DNA from: Rhodoferax sp.
GTDB taxonomy: Bacteria; Pseudomonadota; Gammaproteobacteria; Burkholderiales; Burkholderiaceae_C
Direction of reading: 5' to 3'
DNA length: 21,326 bases
Assembly: GCA_030683195.1 (NCBI GenBank)
Contig: JAUXQA010000216.1
Coordinates: 1 to 21,326, forward strand
Shown: piece after piece, positions 15,045 to 21,326 of the stretch
Layout of the letters: each line of letters starts with the position of its first letter
How positions within the stretch are numbered: the stretch's first letter is position 1
Translations under genes and position numbers: made by a program
Notes under the pieces: generated by a model
What the model saw: the letters and a program-made list of their open reading frames with translations, nothing else
Told to the model about the DNA's origin: nothing
Database searches by the model: none

Positions 15045-15790
15045 ATGTCAACCAACAGAACCACTATGCGTCAAATTCGAGAGACATTACGCCTACACCT
15101 ATCGGCCGGCTGGAGCTAGTGGGGGGTTGGCCGTTCCGTCAATATCTCCAGAAGCGTGGCTGGTGAGTACGTTTCGCTGGACGGCATGGACTGGGCAGGC
15201 GTTCAAACCCGCACCGACGATGAGCTCGAAGCCAGTTTGTATAAACCGCCTCTGCCGCGCTTCAGCCATCAACTCCCCCCCGATTTCGCCACCATTCACC
15301 AGTAACTCACGCGCACCGCCGTAACCATGCAACTCCTGTGGGTGGGGGAATACGTCAAGAACAACGCACTGCTCTGTAAGTGCACCAGCTCTTGCGTCAA
15401 TTACCGAGAGAGTGGGCCTTGGGGCTCCAGTGCTCTATATGCCAAACCTATATGGCCGGTGAGAAGCTGTTTGCCAACTACGCCGAGCAGACCATGCCAA
15501 TCATTGACGCCGCCACGGGAGAGATCACCCAAGCCCAGATCTTTGTGGCCACCTTTGGTGCCTCCAATTACACCTACGCCTGTGCCACCGCTAGGCAAAC
15601 CGCGGCTGACTAGATTGGCACCCAGGTGTAGGCGCTGGAATTCTTCGGCGGTGTGCCGCGCCTTACCGTGCCCGACCAGACCCTTGCATTGATCAGGAAC
15701 CACGACACCTACCACCTTCCGCCCAACCGGCTGTGCTACGAGTTCGCCACCCACTACGGCAGCGCTGTGCTGGCGGCGCGATCAGGCCAC
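15045..15790 (+). pseudogene. istA: IS21-family IstA transposase remnant
   Basis: The ATG at 15045 begins STNRTTMRQIRETLRLHLSAG, the typical IstA N-terminus. It stops at a TAG (15117). Further pieces then continue in shifting frames: SVNISRSVAGEYVSL, LDGMDWAGVQTRTDDELEA, YKPPLPRFSHQLPPDFATIH, MQLLWVGEYVKNNALL, then AGEKLFANYAEQTMPIIDAATGE, QIFVATFGASNYTYACATARQTAAD, a TAG, and FFGGVPRLTVPDQTLALIRNHDTYH, RLCYEFATHYGSAVL. There is an intact DDE-type core only as fragments; at least three stops and several frameshifts inactivate it. The C-terminus and istB are missing. IstA with IstB moves IS21 elements; this copy is dead and old. Confidence 0.85.
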
Positions 15791-16483
15791 CTATGGACAG
15801 ACTGCAAGCCGCATACAGCAAGACCATGCCCATAAGGTGTGCTTCTCAATTTGAATCGTGATCTGACGATCCTTGCTGCAGGACCACATGGAATACGACC
15901 ACAGAAGGCTCAATCAGTTGAGCGATGACCTTGGTCAGCCATGAAATAGAACGTCATTCGCTTCCAGAAAGCCTTGCGTATCTAGCGCTTGGATCAATCC
16001 CATTAAATATCGATCTCTGGCTGTAACTGGGCATCGCAGAGTGCAGCCGGCTATCGCGGTCCGCGACCATCGGACTCAGTATGTTTATATCTTAGCAATT
16101 CGGTGACCCAGGCAGCTTTCCGAATCGCCCACCAGCCTTCAGCAGCGAGCAAGCGTCGCTGCCGGAAGAAAAACTGGACTTAATACTTCTTGCTGTTTGC
16201 ATCGTTCTATCCGCTGGTGAATTGTGACAAACAGATGGACGCAAGCTATTTTTGAGCTCACAAAAGTTGTAATTGCCTTGCTAGGGTAAAAAACTCCCAA
16301 CTGGTTAAAAAATTAAATTAGTATCGGATTGTCTACGTGCAATTACATTAATTTATATTTAAAAAAATCTATGCCAATTTGTATCTATTTATTTAAAGCA
16401 ACCACAGATTTCATTCATTTGAAAATTATTAAAATACATCAAACTTTTTGGGCAAATATTATTCTTAGTTAAATTTTAAATAA
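15791..16483. other. Gene-free stretch with composition shift
   Basis: About 690 bp with no gene I can support. Short hairpins occur: TCGCGG-T-CCGCGA at 16054-16066 and GCAGCGA/TCGCTGC at 16142-16162. From about 16260 the sequence becomes strongly AT-rich with long A and T runs, and this continues into the unknown gene. The first half is probably debris of old insertions. The second half is the 3' region of the AT-rich gene, including an AGTTAA...TTAACT symmetry (16467-16488) that overlaps its stop codon. Confidence 0.5.
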
Positions 16484-17539
16484 TTAACTCTTTAATCTAT
16501 AAATGCGACCTTTGAGCGCTTTTAAATTTATGTTTGCGAAACGGTCGCCGACCTCGAAGCATAGATCATTATTTTTATAAGAAAATGGATGCATTCCTTG
16601 TTTTCCCATATTGCAAAATTCCGACCACATCGATTCTGATGTGTAGTCTTCCCCATGTTTTTTTATATGATCTTCAATTGCTTGAGTCAATAAGTCTCGC
16701 TTTTTATTTCTGATCGGTTTACTATTTAATGGAGTAATGCCTTCATCATTTTTTTTTACAAATTCAATAGTTGAAGTCTCTTTGGTAATTGATTCATTAA
16801 CTGTATTGATTGTAGAGGTTTTAGGTTCTAAATTGATTTCATTGATTTCATTGATTTCATTGATTTTATTTATTTCTTCCTCTTCTGCTGATTTTCTAAT
16901 ATCCATGCGGGGTGTATCTGCGATACTATTGGTGATTAATATGCTTTCATCTAAAATAAATCGAATTTTTAAATTTAAAGATTTAAAGTGATTTATTACA
17001 TCATCTTTACTGATGTATGCATCATTTATTGCATTGTATTCCAAGCCTGAAATTATAGATAGTTTGCTGTCCAATGCATTAAAAACACTGTCGCCAACTT
17101 TTTTCAATAGAAGATTGCAGTGTCCTTGAATTCTATTTTTATAATCATTATGTATCCTTTCTCTATCGGCTGGAGAGGTTAATTTTGGCTCCCATAGTGG
17201 CCGATTTGTAACTTTGTAGTACGCGTCAAAAAAAAATTCTATTTTTTCATTCGACATGAAATTGCTTACTTCTGGAAGTTTGGTAAGAATATCCGTTAAG
17301 GTAATACGATCTATTTCTGACAATTTATCTTTTTTGTGAAGATAGTCTGCTATATAAAGAAATAATGGCTTGGAAGATCCATTCATTTGCTGATAAGGTG
17401 ATGGAATAATTTTTTCTTTGATGCAATTAATCCCTTTTATATCATCTGGAATTTCATGAGTGATATCTGAGATAGCTCGTGCCACTTCTTCAAGTTTGTA
17501 GTGTGTGCGATCAGGTAGGTGCGCAGCTTTATCAAACAT
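16484..17539 (-). CDS. AT-rich gene of unknown function, 351 aa
   Basis: A 351-residue hydrophilic protein, with codon use and base composition far more AT-rich than most of the window. I do not recognise a family. The first 200 residues look alpha-helical (for example YKLEEVARAISDITHEI, LFLYIADYLHKKDKLSEI). Residues 219-236 form an acidic tandem repeat, EEEE then INKINEINEINEIN. After a Ser/Thr/Lys-rich linker, the last 70 residues are a compact, conserved-looking unit with W305, HPFSYKNNDLCFEVGDRFAN and a basic end (LKALKGRIYRLKS). That layout suggests an N-terminal effector or coiled domain and a C-terminal DNA-binding or docking domain. No strong Shine-Dalgarno precedes ATG 17539. It lies alone between an IS21 remnant and an IS5-family insertion in a satellite-like island, a typical cargo position. 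Confidence 0.7.
   Translation of the reverse strand: MFDKAAHLPDRTHYKLEEVARAISDITHEIPDDIKGINCIKEKIIPSPYQQMNGSSKPLFLYIADYLHKKDKLSEIDRITLTDILTKLPEVSNFMSNEKIEFFFDAYYKVTNRPLWEPKLTSPADRERIHNDYKNRIQGHCNLLLKKVGDSVFNALDSKLSIISGLEYNAINDAYISKDDVINHFKSLNLKIRFILDESILITNSIADTPRMDIRKSAEEEEINKINEINEINEINLEPKTSTINTVNESITKETSTIEFVKKNDEGITPLNSKPIRNKKRDLLTQAIEDHIKKHGEDYTSESMWSEFCNMGKQGMHPFSYKNNDLCFEVGDRFANINLKALKGRIYRLKS
16832..16876. repeat. In-frame 9-bp tandem repeat in the AT-rich gene
   Basis: ATTGATTTC is repeated perfectly three times (16832-16858), then as ATTGATTTT and ATTTATTTC. On the coding strand each unit adds three residues (Glu-Ile-Asn). The 9-bp period keeps the frame when copies are gained or lost by slippage. 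Confidence 0.85.
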
Positions 17540-17768
17540 TTTTATTGAGAATAGTGAAAAGTACTAATTCTAGAGAGTTTTGCGATTTAGACGGTCACAT
17601 AACTGGATCACTGGTCGCTTTGTAACATCACTTTTGAGTGTCATCTTTCTGCGCTAAAGTGCATGGCACGACGCCCCATTTATAGTGATTGTTTCGTCCT
17701 GTCTTTGCTGTTCTGTCAGCCGTGCCTTTTTTCGGCTCAATGTCTAGACCAATATCGAGTTCGCCTAG

Positions 17769-19097
17769 CAGGCTGCTGAAATACTTCACCCCAAGGTCTA
17801 CCACTGAGCCGGCTCAAACGTTATAAATAGAGCAATATTGCAAGCACCCAACCATCAGATCATGCGCGGAGCCGATACCTTCACCGAGAGCTTGTTCACC
17901 ATGCGACGCTTGGATGACTTCGTCCCCGAGAACCATCCACTTCGCCCGGTGCGCAGGATGGTGAACTTGGCATTGAAGAATTTGGAGCCACTACTCACCA
18001 GCATGTACGCCGCCGACATCAAAGGTGGTCGTCCCAGCATTGCGCCAGAGAAGTTGTTGCGCGCCATGCTTTTGCAAATCTTCTACAGCATCCGCTCAGA
18101 ACGTTTGCTGATGGAGCAGACCCAATACAACCTGCTGTTTCGATGGTTCATAGGTCTGTCCATGGACGACACCGTTTGGGTGCCTACGGTCTTTACCAAG
18201 AACCGTGAACGCCTGATTGAACATGACGCTGTCATCGAACTCTTCAATGAAGTTCTGGTCATTGCCAACAAGAACGAATGGCTCTCGGGCGAGCACTTCA
18301 GCGTGGACGGCACGCTGATTCAGGCCTGGGCCGGACACAAGAGTTTCGCTCGCAAAGGCGGCAGCGACGACGACACGGGAAACTTCAAAGGCCAGAGCCG
18401 CAGCAACGACACCCACGAGTCCACCACCGATGCCGATGCACGGCTATATCGCAAAGGCAATACGGCCAGTGAGTTGCGCTTCATGGGGCACACTCTGAGC
18501 GACAACCGCCATGGCCTGATTGCCAATGCCGTGGTCACCACGGCAGACGGCTATGCCGAGCGTGAAGCAGCCAAGGTGATGATTGCCGATGCGAAACAGG
18601 TTGCAGATGAGACGGCCCAAATCACACTGGGTGCCGACAAGGGCTATGACGCAGCAGAGTTCATTGAGGCACTGACGAATATGAAGGTGCTACCCCATGT
18701 GGCGCAGAACACCAGCAACCGTAAGTCAGCGGTGCCCGAACACATTGCGAGCAGTGTTGGTTATGCCATCTCGCAGCAAAAACGAAAGCTCATCGAACAA
18801 GGATTTGGCTGGGCCAAATTAGTTGGACAGATTCGACAAGTGATGGTGCGTGGTTTGAAAAAGGTTGACCAGTTATTCGTGCTGACGATGGCGGCCTACA
18901 ACCTTACGCGCATGCGCACCTTGGAACAAATCCGTCTGCAGACGACGTAGTGGCAGGGAAATGATGAAAAAGACCTCAAAATAACCGGAAATCGCCCCCC
19001 AAAAGAGCCCGAATTCCAAATTGCGAAATCAGTTCCGAGAAATCCCGTTTACACGGGGAGCGGGGCCTGTTTTGCAGACCAATATTTCAGCAGCCTG
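17769..19097 (+). mobile_element. Complete IS5-family insertion sequence
   Basis: A 1329-bp element bounded by perfect 15-bp terminal inverted repeats, CAGGCTGCTGAAATA (17769-17783) and its complement (19083-19097). It is flanked by a 4-bp target duplication CTAG on both sides (17765-17768 and 19098-19101). It carries one intact DDE transposase. The perfect ends and open gene suggest a recent insertion. Removing it rejoins ...AGTTCGCCTAGAGGGAAC..., which interrupts no recognisable gene. Confidence 0.93.
17862..18950 (+). CDS. IS5-family transposase
   Basis: A 362-residue DDE transposase. The N-terminal part RRLDDFVPENHPLRPVRRMV is typical of IS5-type enzymes. Next come a helical DNA-binding segment (GGRPSIAPEKLLRAMLLQIF) and the catalytic residues D149 (HFSVDGTLI), D259 (LGADKGYD) and E312 (KLIEQGFGWAKLV). 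The start at ATG 17862 gives the usual MRGADTFTESLF N-terminus; an in-frame TTG at 17838 would add eight residues. All catalytic residues are present, so it may be active. It cuts and joins the ends of the surrounding IS. Confidence 0.92.
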   Translation: MRGADTFTESLFTMRRLDDFVPENHPLRPVRRMVNLALKNLEPLLTSMYAADIKGGRPSIAPEKLLRAMLLQIFYSIRSERLLMEQTQYNLLFRWFIGLSMDDTVWVPTVFTKNRERLIEHDAVIELFNEVLVIANKNEWLSGEHFSVDGTLIQAWAGHKSFARKGGSDDDTGNFKGQSRSNDTHESTTDADARLYRKGNTASELRFMGHTLSDNRHGLIANAVVTTADGYAEREAAKVMIADAKQVADETAQITLGADKGYDAAEFIEALTNMKVLPHVAQNTSNRKSAVPEHIASSVGYAISQQKRKLIEQGFGWAKLVGQIRQVMVRGLKKVDQLFVLTMAAYNLTRMRTLEQIRLQTT

Positions 19098-19175
19098 CTA
19101 GAGGGAACTTTCTCCGGGTGATAACGGATTCCTGATTTTGTCCATCAGTGACTCATTTATAGCAATTTATATCAA

Positions 19176-19200
19176 TGTATACGCTTCCGACCGTATACGT
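19176..19200. repeat. Inverted repeat near the integrase 3' end
   Basis: GTATACG (19177-19183) and CGTATAC (19192-19198) form a perfect 7-bp inverted repeat with an 8-bp spacer. It lies about 90 bp downstream of the integrase stop. Role unknown; it may be a protein-binding site. No T run marks it as a terminator. Confidence 0.45.
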
Positions 19201-19287
19201 CCGAATGATTGGCGATAAATGATTCCTGGATTCACTCTCGCACACTCCTACTGTCAGTAATTTTGATCTTTGATCAAGGTATCGTTT

Positions 19288-20772
19288 TCATGTGTTGGAC
19301 GAAGCAAGTTCTGTCAGTCTGCGTCCCAAGATGTCGAACGCAAGCACTTGCTCAGCCTGGCGTCGATCTTGAATGTAAACGCCGCTCATGCCTTGTTTGA
19401 TGTGGTTCTCACACTCATTGATCACATCGTTAGAGATACCCAACTGGCTCATCATGGTTGTCGTAGTGCGCCGTAATTCATGAGCTGTCCAACGGCCACC
19501 TGGTAGCGTCAAAGCATCGACCGCCTTGGTTCTATTCATCAGGCGTTCATCAGAGCTTCGTTGACGGTCAGCCAATTGTTTGCCAAATGACTTTATGCAT
19601 ACTGGACCGGTGCCTCGACTATCTGGGAACACCCAAGGCAAGGGTTGACCGGTAATGCTGTCAATTTCGCGAAGTGTGGAAAGATAGGAAAACTGCTTGA
19701 ATGCAAAGTCGCTCAAATGGATGAGATGATCGCGTTGATTTTTCGTGGTCGGCAAGTACCAGGTTCGTGCTTCCAAATCAACATAGCCCAACTGAACCGC
19801 GCCAGACTTCTGCGTTAAATTGTGTTCGTCGATCACAGCTTGCAATGTCTGTTGAGTGGATTTTGCATCAGCCCACACCGTCCCCATCAATTCGCCGATT
19901 CGGCACCCGGTAGCCAGAATAAGCCAAAGCCCCAGCACAGTGCGTCTGTTTAAATTTGCAGCAGGGAGTTGCTTGACCAACGTCCTCAATTCATCGTTGC
20001 TCAGGACTCGGTCACGTTTGATGTCTTTGCCGCCGATTTTTCTTTTGCTTATCAACTCAATCGGGCTATGTTCAATAATTTCACGCTCGGCTGCAAACCG
20101 GAACATCTGCTTCAGGTCCGCCAACAGCATATTAGCTGTACGTAACTTGCCTTCGGCTTTGACTGCATCAAGAATAGTCAGCACGTCAGCCTTGCGTATG
20201 TCAACGACTGCGATATCGCCAAAGTCCCCAAAGACCCGACGTTCAAACTGCTCGCGTACGTACTGCCCGCCATCTTTGCGACCAATGCGCTTGCCATCCC
20301 CGCCAACGTGCGGTGCCAACTCGGTTGCGGCCCAACGTTCAAATACCTGTCTTACGGTCAACCGGCGCTGCTTATCCAGTTCAGCTTGTGCTTCAGCTGC
20401 CTCTGCGGTGCGTTTCTCCGTATCAGCTTGATGGCGAGCTTCTTCGCTGGCTTGCAATCTGTCTGTTTCGACCTTTGCAAAGTGGTGTCGCAAATCACGG
20501 GCGCCATTCTTATACTGTTTGGACCATCCCGCCGCTACGTCTCGCGCAGCAGCAAGAGTGAAATAGCCTTGACGTCCTTTCGGGTCATAACCACCAATGG
20601 GCAGGGTGTCACGCTGCCCTGTGCTTGTGGTGTATCGAAAATAAAATGACCGCTCACCACTCGCCGTGATTCTGCCCATAAACCGCCCTGCGCCTCGCGG
20701 TGCGGGGTCGATAAACCACTGGTCGGAGCCGTTCGCCTTGGACCCCATTTCTTTGTCTGTAATCATGCCCAT
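19288..20772 (-). CDS. int: Tyrosine recombinase (site-specific integrase)
   Basis: A 494-residue phage/island integrase. The N-terminal domain (about 18-100) is a DUF4102-like arm-binding part with RSFYFRYTTSTGQRDTLPIGGY. A lysine/glutamate-rich helix (100-137) follows, then a SAM-like core-binding domain (138-235) and the catalytic domain. The expected residues are present: R291 (ATGCRIGEL), K344 (TTKNQRDH), H431 and R434 (HELRR), H457 (ENHIKQ) and nucleophile Y466 (SGVYIQD). It looks intact. The start is ATG 20772; a second ATG two codons later is an alternative. It lies 190 bp from the truncated tRNA-Arg, which is probably its attachment site, and points away from it. It would insert and, with an excision factor, excise the island. 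Confidence 0.93.
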   Translation of the reverse strand: MGMITDKEMGSKANGSDQWFIDPAPRGAGRFMGRITASGERSFYFRYTTSTGQRDTLPIGGYDPKGRQGYFTLAAARDVAAGWSKQYKNGARDLRHHFAKVETDRLQASEEARHQADTEKRTAEAAEAQAELDKQRRLTVRQVFERWAATELAPHVGGDGKRIGRKDGGQYVREQFERRVFGDFGDIAVVDIRKADVLTILDAVKAEGKLRTANMLLADLKQMFRFAAEREIIEHSPIELISKRKIGGKDIKRDRVLSNDELRTLVKQLPAANLNRRTVLGLWLILATGCRIGELMGTVWADAKSTQQTLQAVIDEHNLTQKSGAVQLGYVDLEARTWYLPTTKNQRDHLIHLSDFAFKQFSYLSTLREIDSITGQPLPWVFPDSRGTGPVCIKSFGKQLADRQRSSDERLMNRTKAVDALTLPGGRWTAHELRRTTTTMMSQLGISNDVINECENHIKQGMSGVYIQDRRQAEQVLAFDILGRRLTELASSNT

Positions 20773-20785
20773 GCTGTCCCTTTTC

Positions 20786-20839
20786 GTTGCCGTTCGGTTA
20801 CCGTTTCTTTTGGCTGGTTGCCGTTCGGTTACCGTTTCT
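20786..20839. repeat. Two 23-bp direct repeats between integrase and att site
   Basis: A 23-bp sequence beginning GTTGCCGTTCGGTTACCG occurs at 20786-20808 and again, identically, at 20817-20839, a period of 31 bp (three helical turns). Each copy contains the near-palindrome CGGTTACCG. Position just upstream of the integrase start and next to the att site suggests arm-type integrase sites or binding sites for an excisionase such as AlpA. Confidence 0.85.
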
Positions 20840-20962
20840 CGCTGGATTTCATTGTACGAGTTTGGTACGCATTGGACGATGATTAGAGCTAACTTGTTGA
20901 TTTATATGAAAATTTTTAGAATTATTGGAATTGAATGGACGCGATTGGATAAGTCTAATATT

Positions 20963-21009
20963 GACTACGAACCAAGGGGTAGTGGGTTCAATTCCTGCCA
21001 GCCGCACCA
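20963..21009 (+). pseudogene. 3' half of tRNA-Arg(ACG), probable attachment site
   Basis: From the anticodon loop CTACGAA (anticodon ACG) the sequence is a normal tRNA-Arg: 3' anticodon stem CCAAG, variable GGGTA, T arm GTGGG-TTCAATT-CCTGC, acceptor strand CAGCCGC, discriminator A and CCA (21007-21009). The 5' part is missing. The bases upstream do not pair with the acceptor strand, and the 5' anticodon stem is broken. Tyrosine integrases often recombine at the anticodon loop, so this is best read as the native 3' half left at the far border of an integrated island. A terminator directly downstream supports its being the original chromosomal tRNA end. Confidence 0.8.
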
Positions 21010-21015
21010 GACGAT

Positions 21016-21047
21016 AGTCCTAGAACAGAAATGTTCTAGGACTTTTT
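21016..21047 (+). terminator. Terminator of the former tRNA-Arg gene
   Basis: An 11-bp perfect stem AGTCCTAGAAC (21016-21026) / GTTCTAGGACT (21033-21043), a six-base loop, and five T residues. It lies 7 bases after the tRNA CCA end, on the same strand, as expected for a tRNA gene terminator. Confidence 0.9.
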
Positions 21048-21119
21048 CGTTTTCAGTCCGTGAAAATGACGAGAAAATCTCGTTCGACTCTTTCTCTGTC
21101 TTTGACCAAGTTAAATATG

Positions 21120-21326
21120 CTACGGCCCGGCCGGGCTCGCCCCTTGGCGCAGCTCGCTACAGACAATGCAGCTGGCCTGGCGTGAAATGCCGATTTCTGT
21201 GAATTCCATGGATCGACCATCCAGCATGAGCAGTCTTCCCGTGAGTGGTTTGCCTGCGCCACTGAGCAGCTTGAGGGCTTCGGCTGCCTGCATGGAGCCA
21301 ACAATCCCCACCAGCGGCGCAAATAC
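21120..21326 (-). CDS. MoeB/ThiF-family adenylyltransferase, C-terminal end (5' end outside window)
   Basis: The last 68 residues of a HesA/MoeB/ThiF protein, whose family members activate the C-terminus of small sulfur-carrier proteins (MoaD or ThiS) with ATP. The visible sequence VFAPLVGIVGSMQAAEALKLL is the classic E1-like helix near the C-terminus, followed by GRLLMLDGRSMEF and a CIVC pair, the second half of the structural zinc site. MoeB and ThiF cannot be told apart from this part. It is core chromosomal sequence and forms the right flank. The stop is TAG at 21120-21122. Confidence 0.9.
   Translation of the reverse strand, partial: VFAPLVGIVGSMQAAEALKLLSGAGKPLTGRLLMLDGRSMEFTEIGISRQASCIVCSELRQGASPAGP

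Noticed and set aside
15401..15754. Minus-strand 117-aa open frame
   Set aside because: It is the antisense of the IS21 istA remnant, whose fragments on the plus strand are recognisable.
16832..16876. CRISPR-like or iteron array
   Set aside because: The 9-bp units are contiguous, without spacers, and are in frame in a coding region; no other CRISPR-like array was seen in the window.
20963..21009. 3' end of tmRNA (ssrA)
   Set aside because: The T arm looks similar, but the anticodon-like loop CTACGAACC and the acceptor strand CAGCCGC fit tRNA-Arg(ACG), and no tmRNA body precedes it.

Overview
The window looks like a chromosomal segment from a betaproteobacterium, probably of the Comamonadaceae. 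The opening LysC C-terminus fits that group closely, and most genes are moderately GC-rich. About 20 kb of accessory DNA lies between two core pieces. On the left are the 3' end of lysC and an intact tRNA-Ser(GCU). On the right are the 3' half of a tRNA-Arg(ACG), its terminator, and the C-terminal end of a MoeB/ThiF-family gene. The accessory DNA appears to be a hotspot built up from several mobile or defence modules, with two insertion sequences on top.

Region by region. 740-1552 has no convincing gene but holds a 20-bp inverted repeat. 1553-4925 is a tightly overlapping three-gene operon: a Mrr-like nuclease-type effector, a small middle component and a DUF3732-type ABC ATPase. This matches the ABC-three-component (ABC-3C) conflict systems. 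5260-11119 is a plasmid/ICE-like accessory cluster: a divergent zinc-ribbon protein, a 48-aa hydrophobic peptide, a glycine-rich zinc-ribbon protein, a DUF932 protein, a YqaJ-type exonuclease, a cysteine-rich 'Gp3-like' protein and an orphan 174-aa protein. Several of these genes are separated by intrinsic terminators. 11694-14654 is an AT-richer satellite-type module: a YagK/YfjJ (inovirus Gp2-like) HUH protein converging on an AlpA-DUF3987 (YfjI) pair. 14880-15790 is a decayed IS21-family istA. 16484-17539 is a very AT-rich gene of unknown function with an in-frame 9-bp tandem repeat. 17769-19097 is an intact IS5-family element with a CTAG target duplication. 19288-20772 is a tyrosine integrase, followed by paired 23-bp direct repeats and the truncated tRNA-Arg.

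How the parts relate (inference). The integrase probably inserted an element into a native tRNA-Arg(ACG) gene by recombining near the anticodon loop, which left the native 3' half at the right border. The restored intact tRNA-Arg expected at the left border is absent from the window, so the island has been rearranged, eroded or over-inserted on its left side. AlpA, DUF3987 and the HUH protein would form the excision/replication core of a satellite. The YqaJ/DUF932 cluster would be a recombination module from a plasmid or ICE. The ABC-3C operon is probably defence cargo. The best candidates for something little described are the ABC-3C system with its nuclease effector, the AT-rich orphan gene at 16484-17539, and the small membrane/zinc proteins at 6392-6929.
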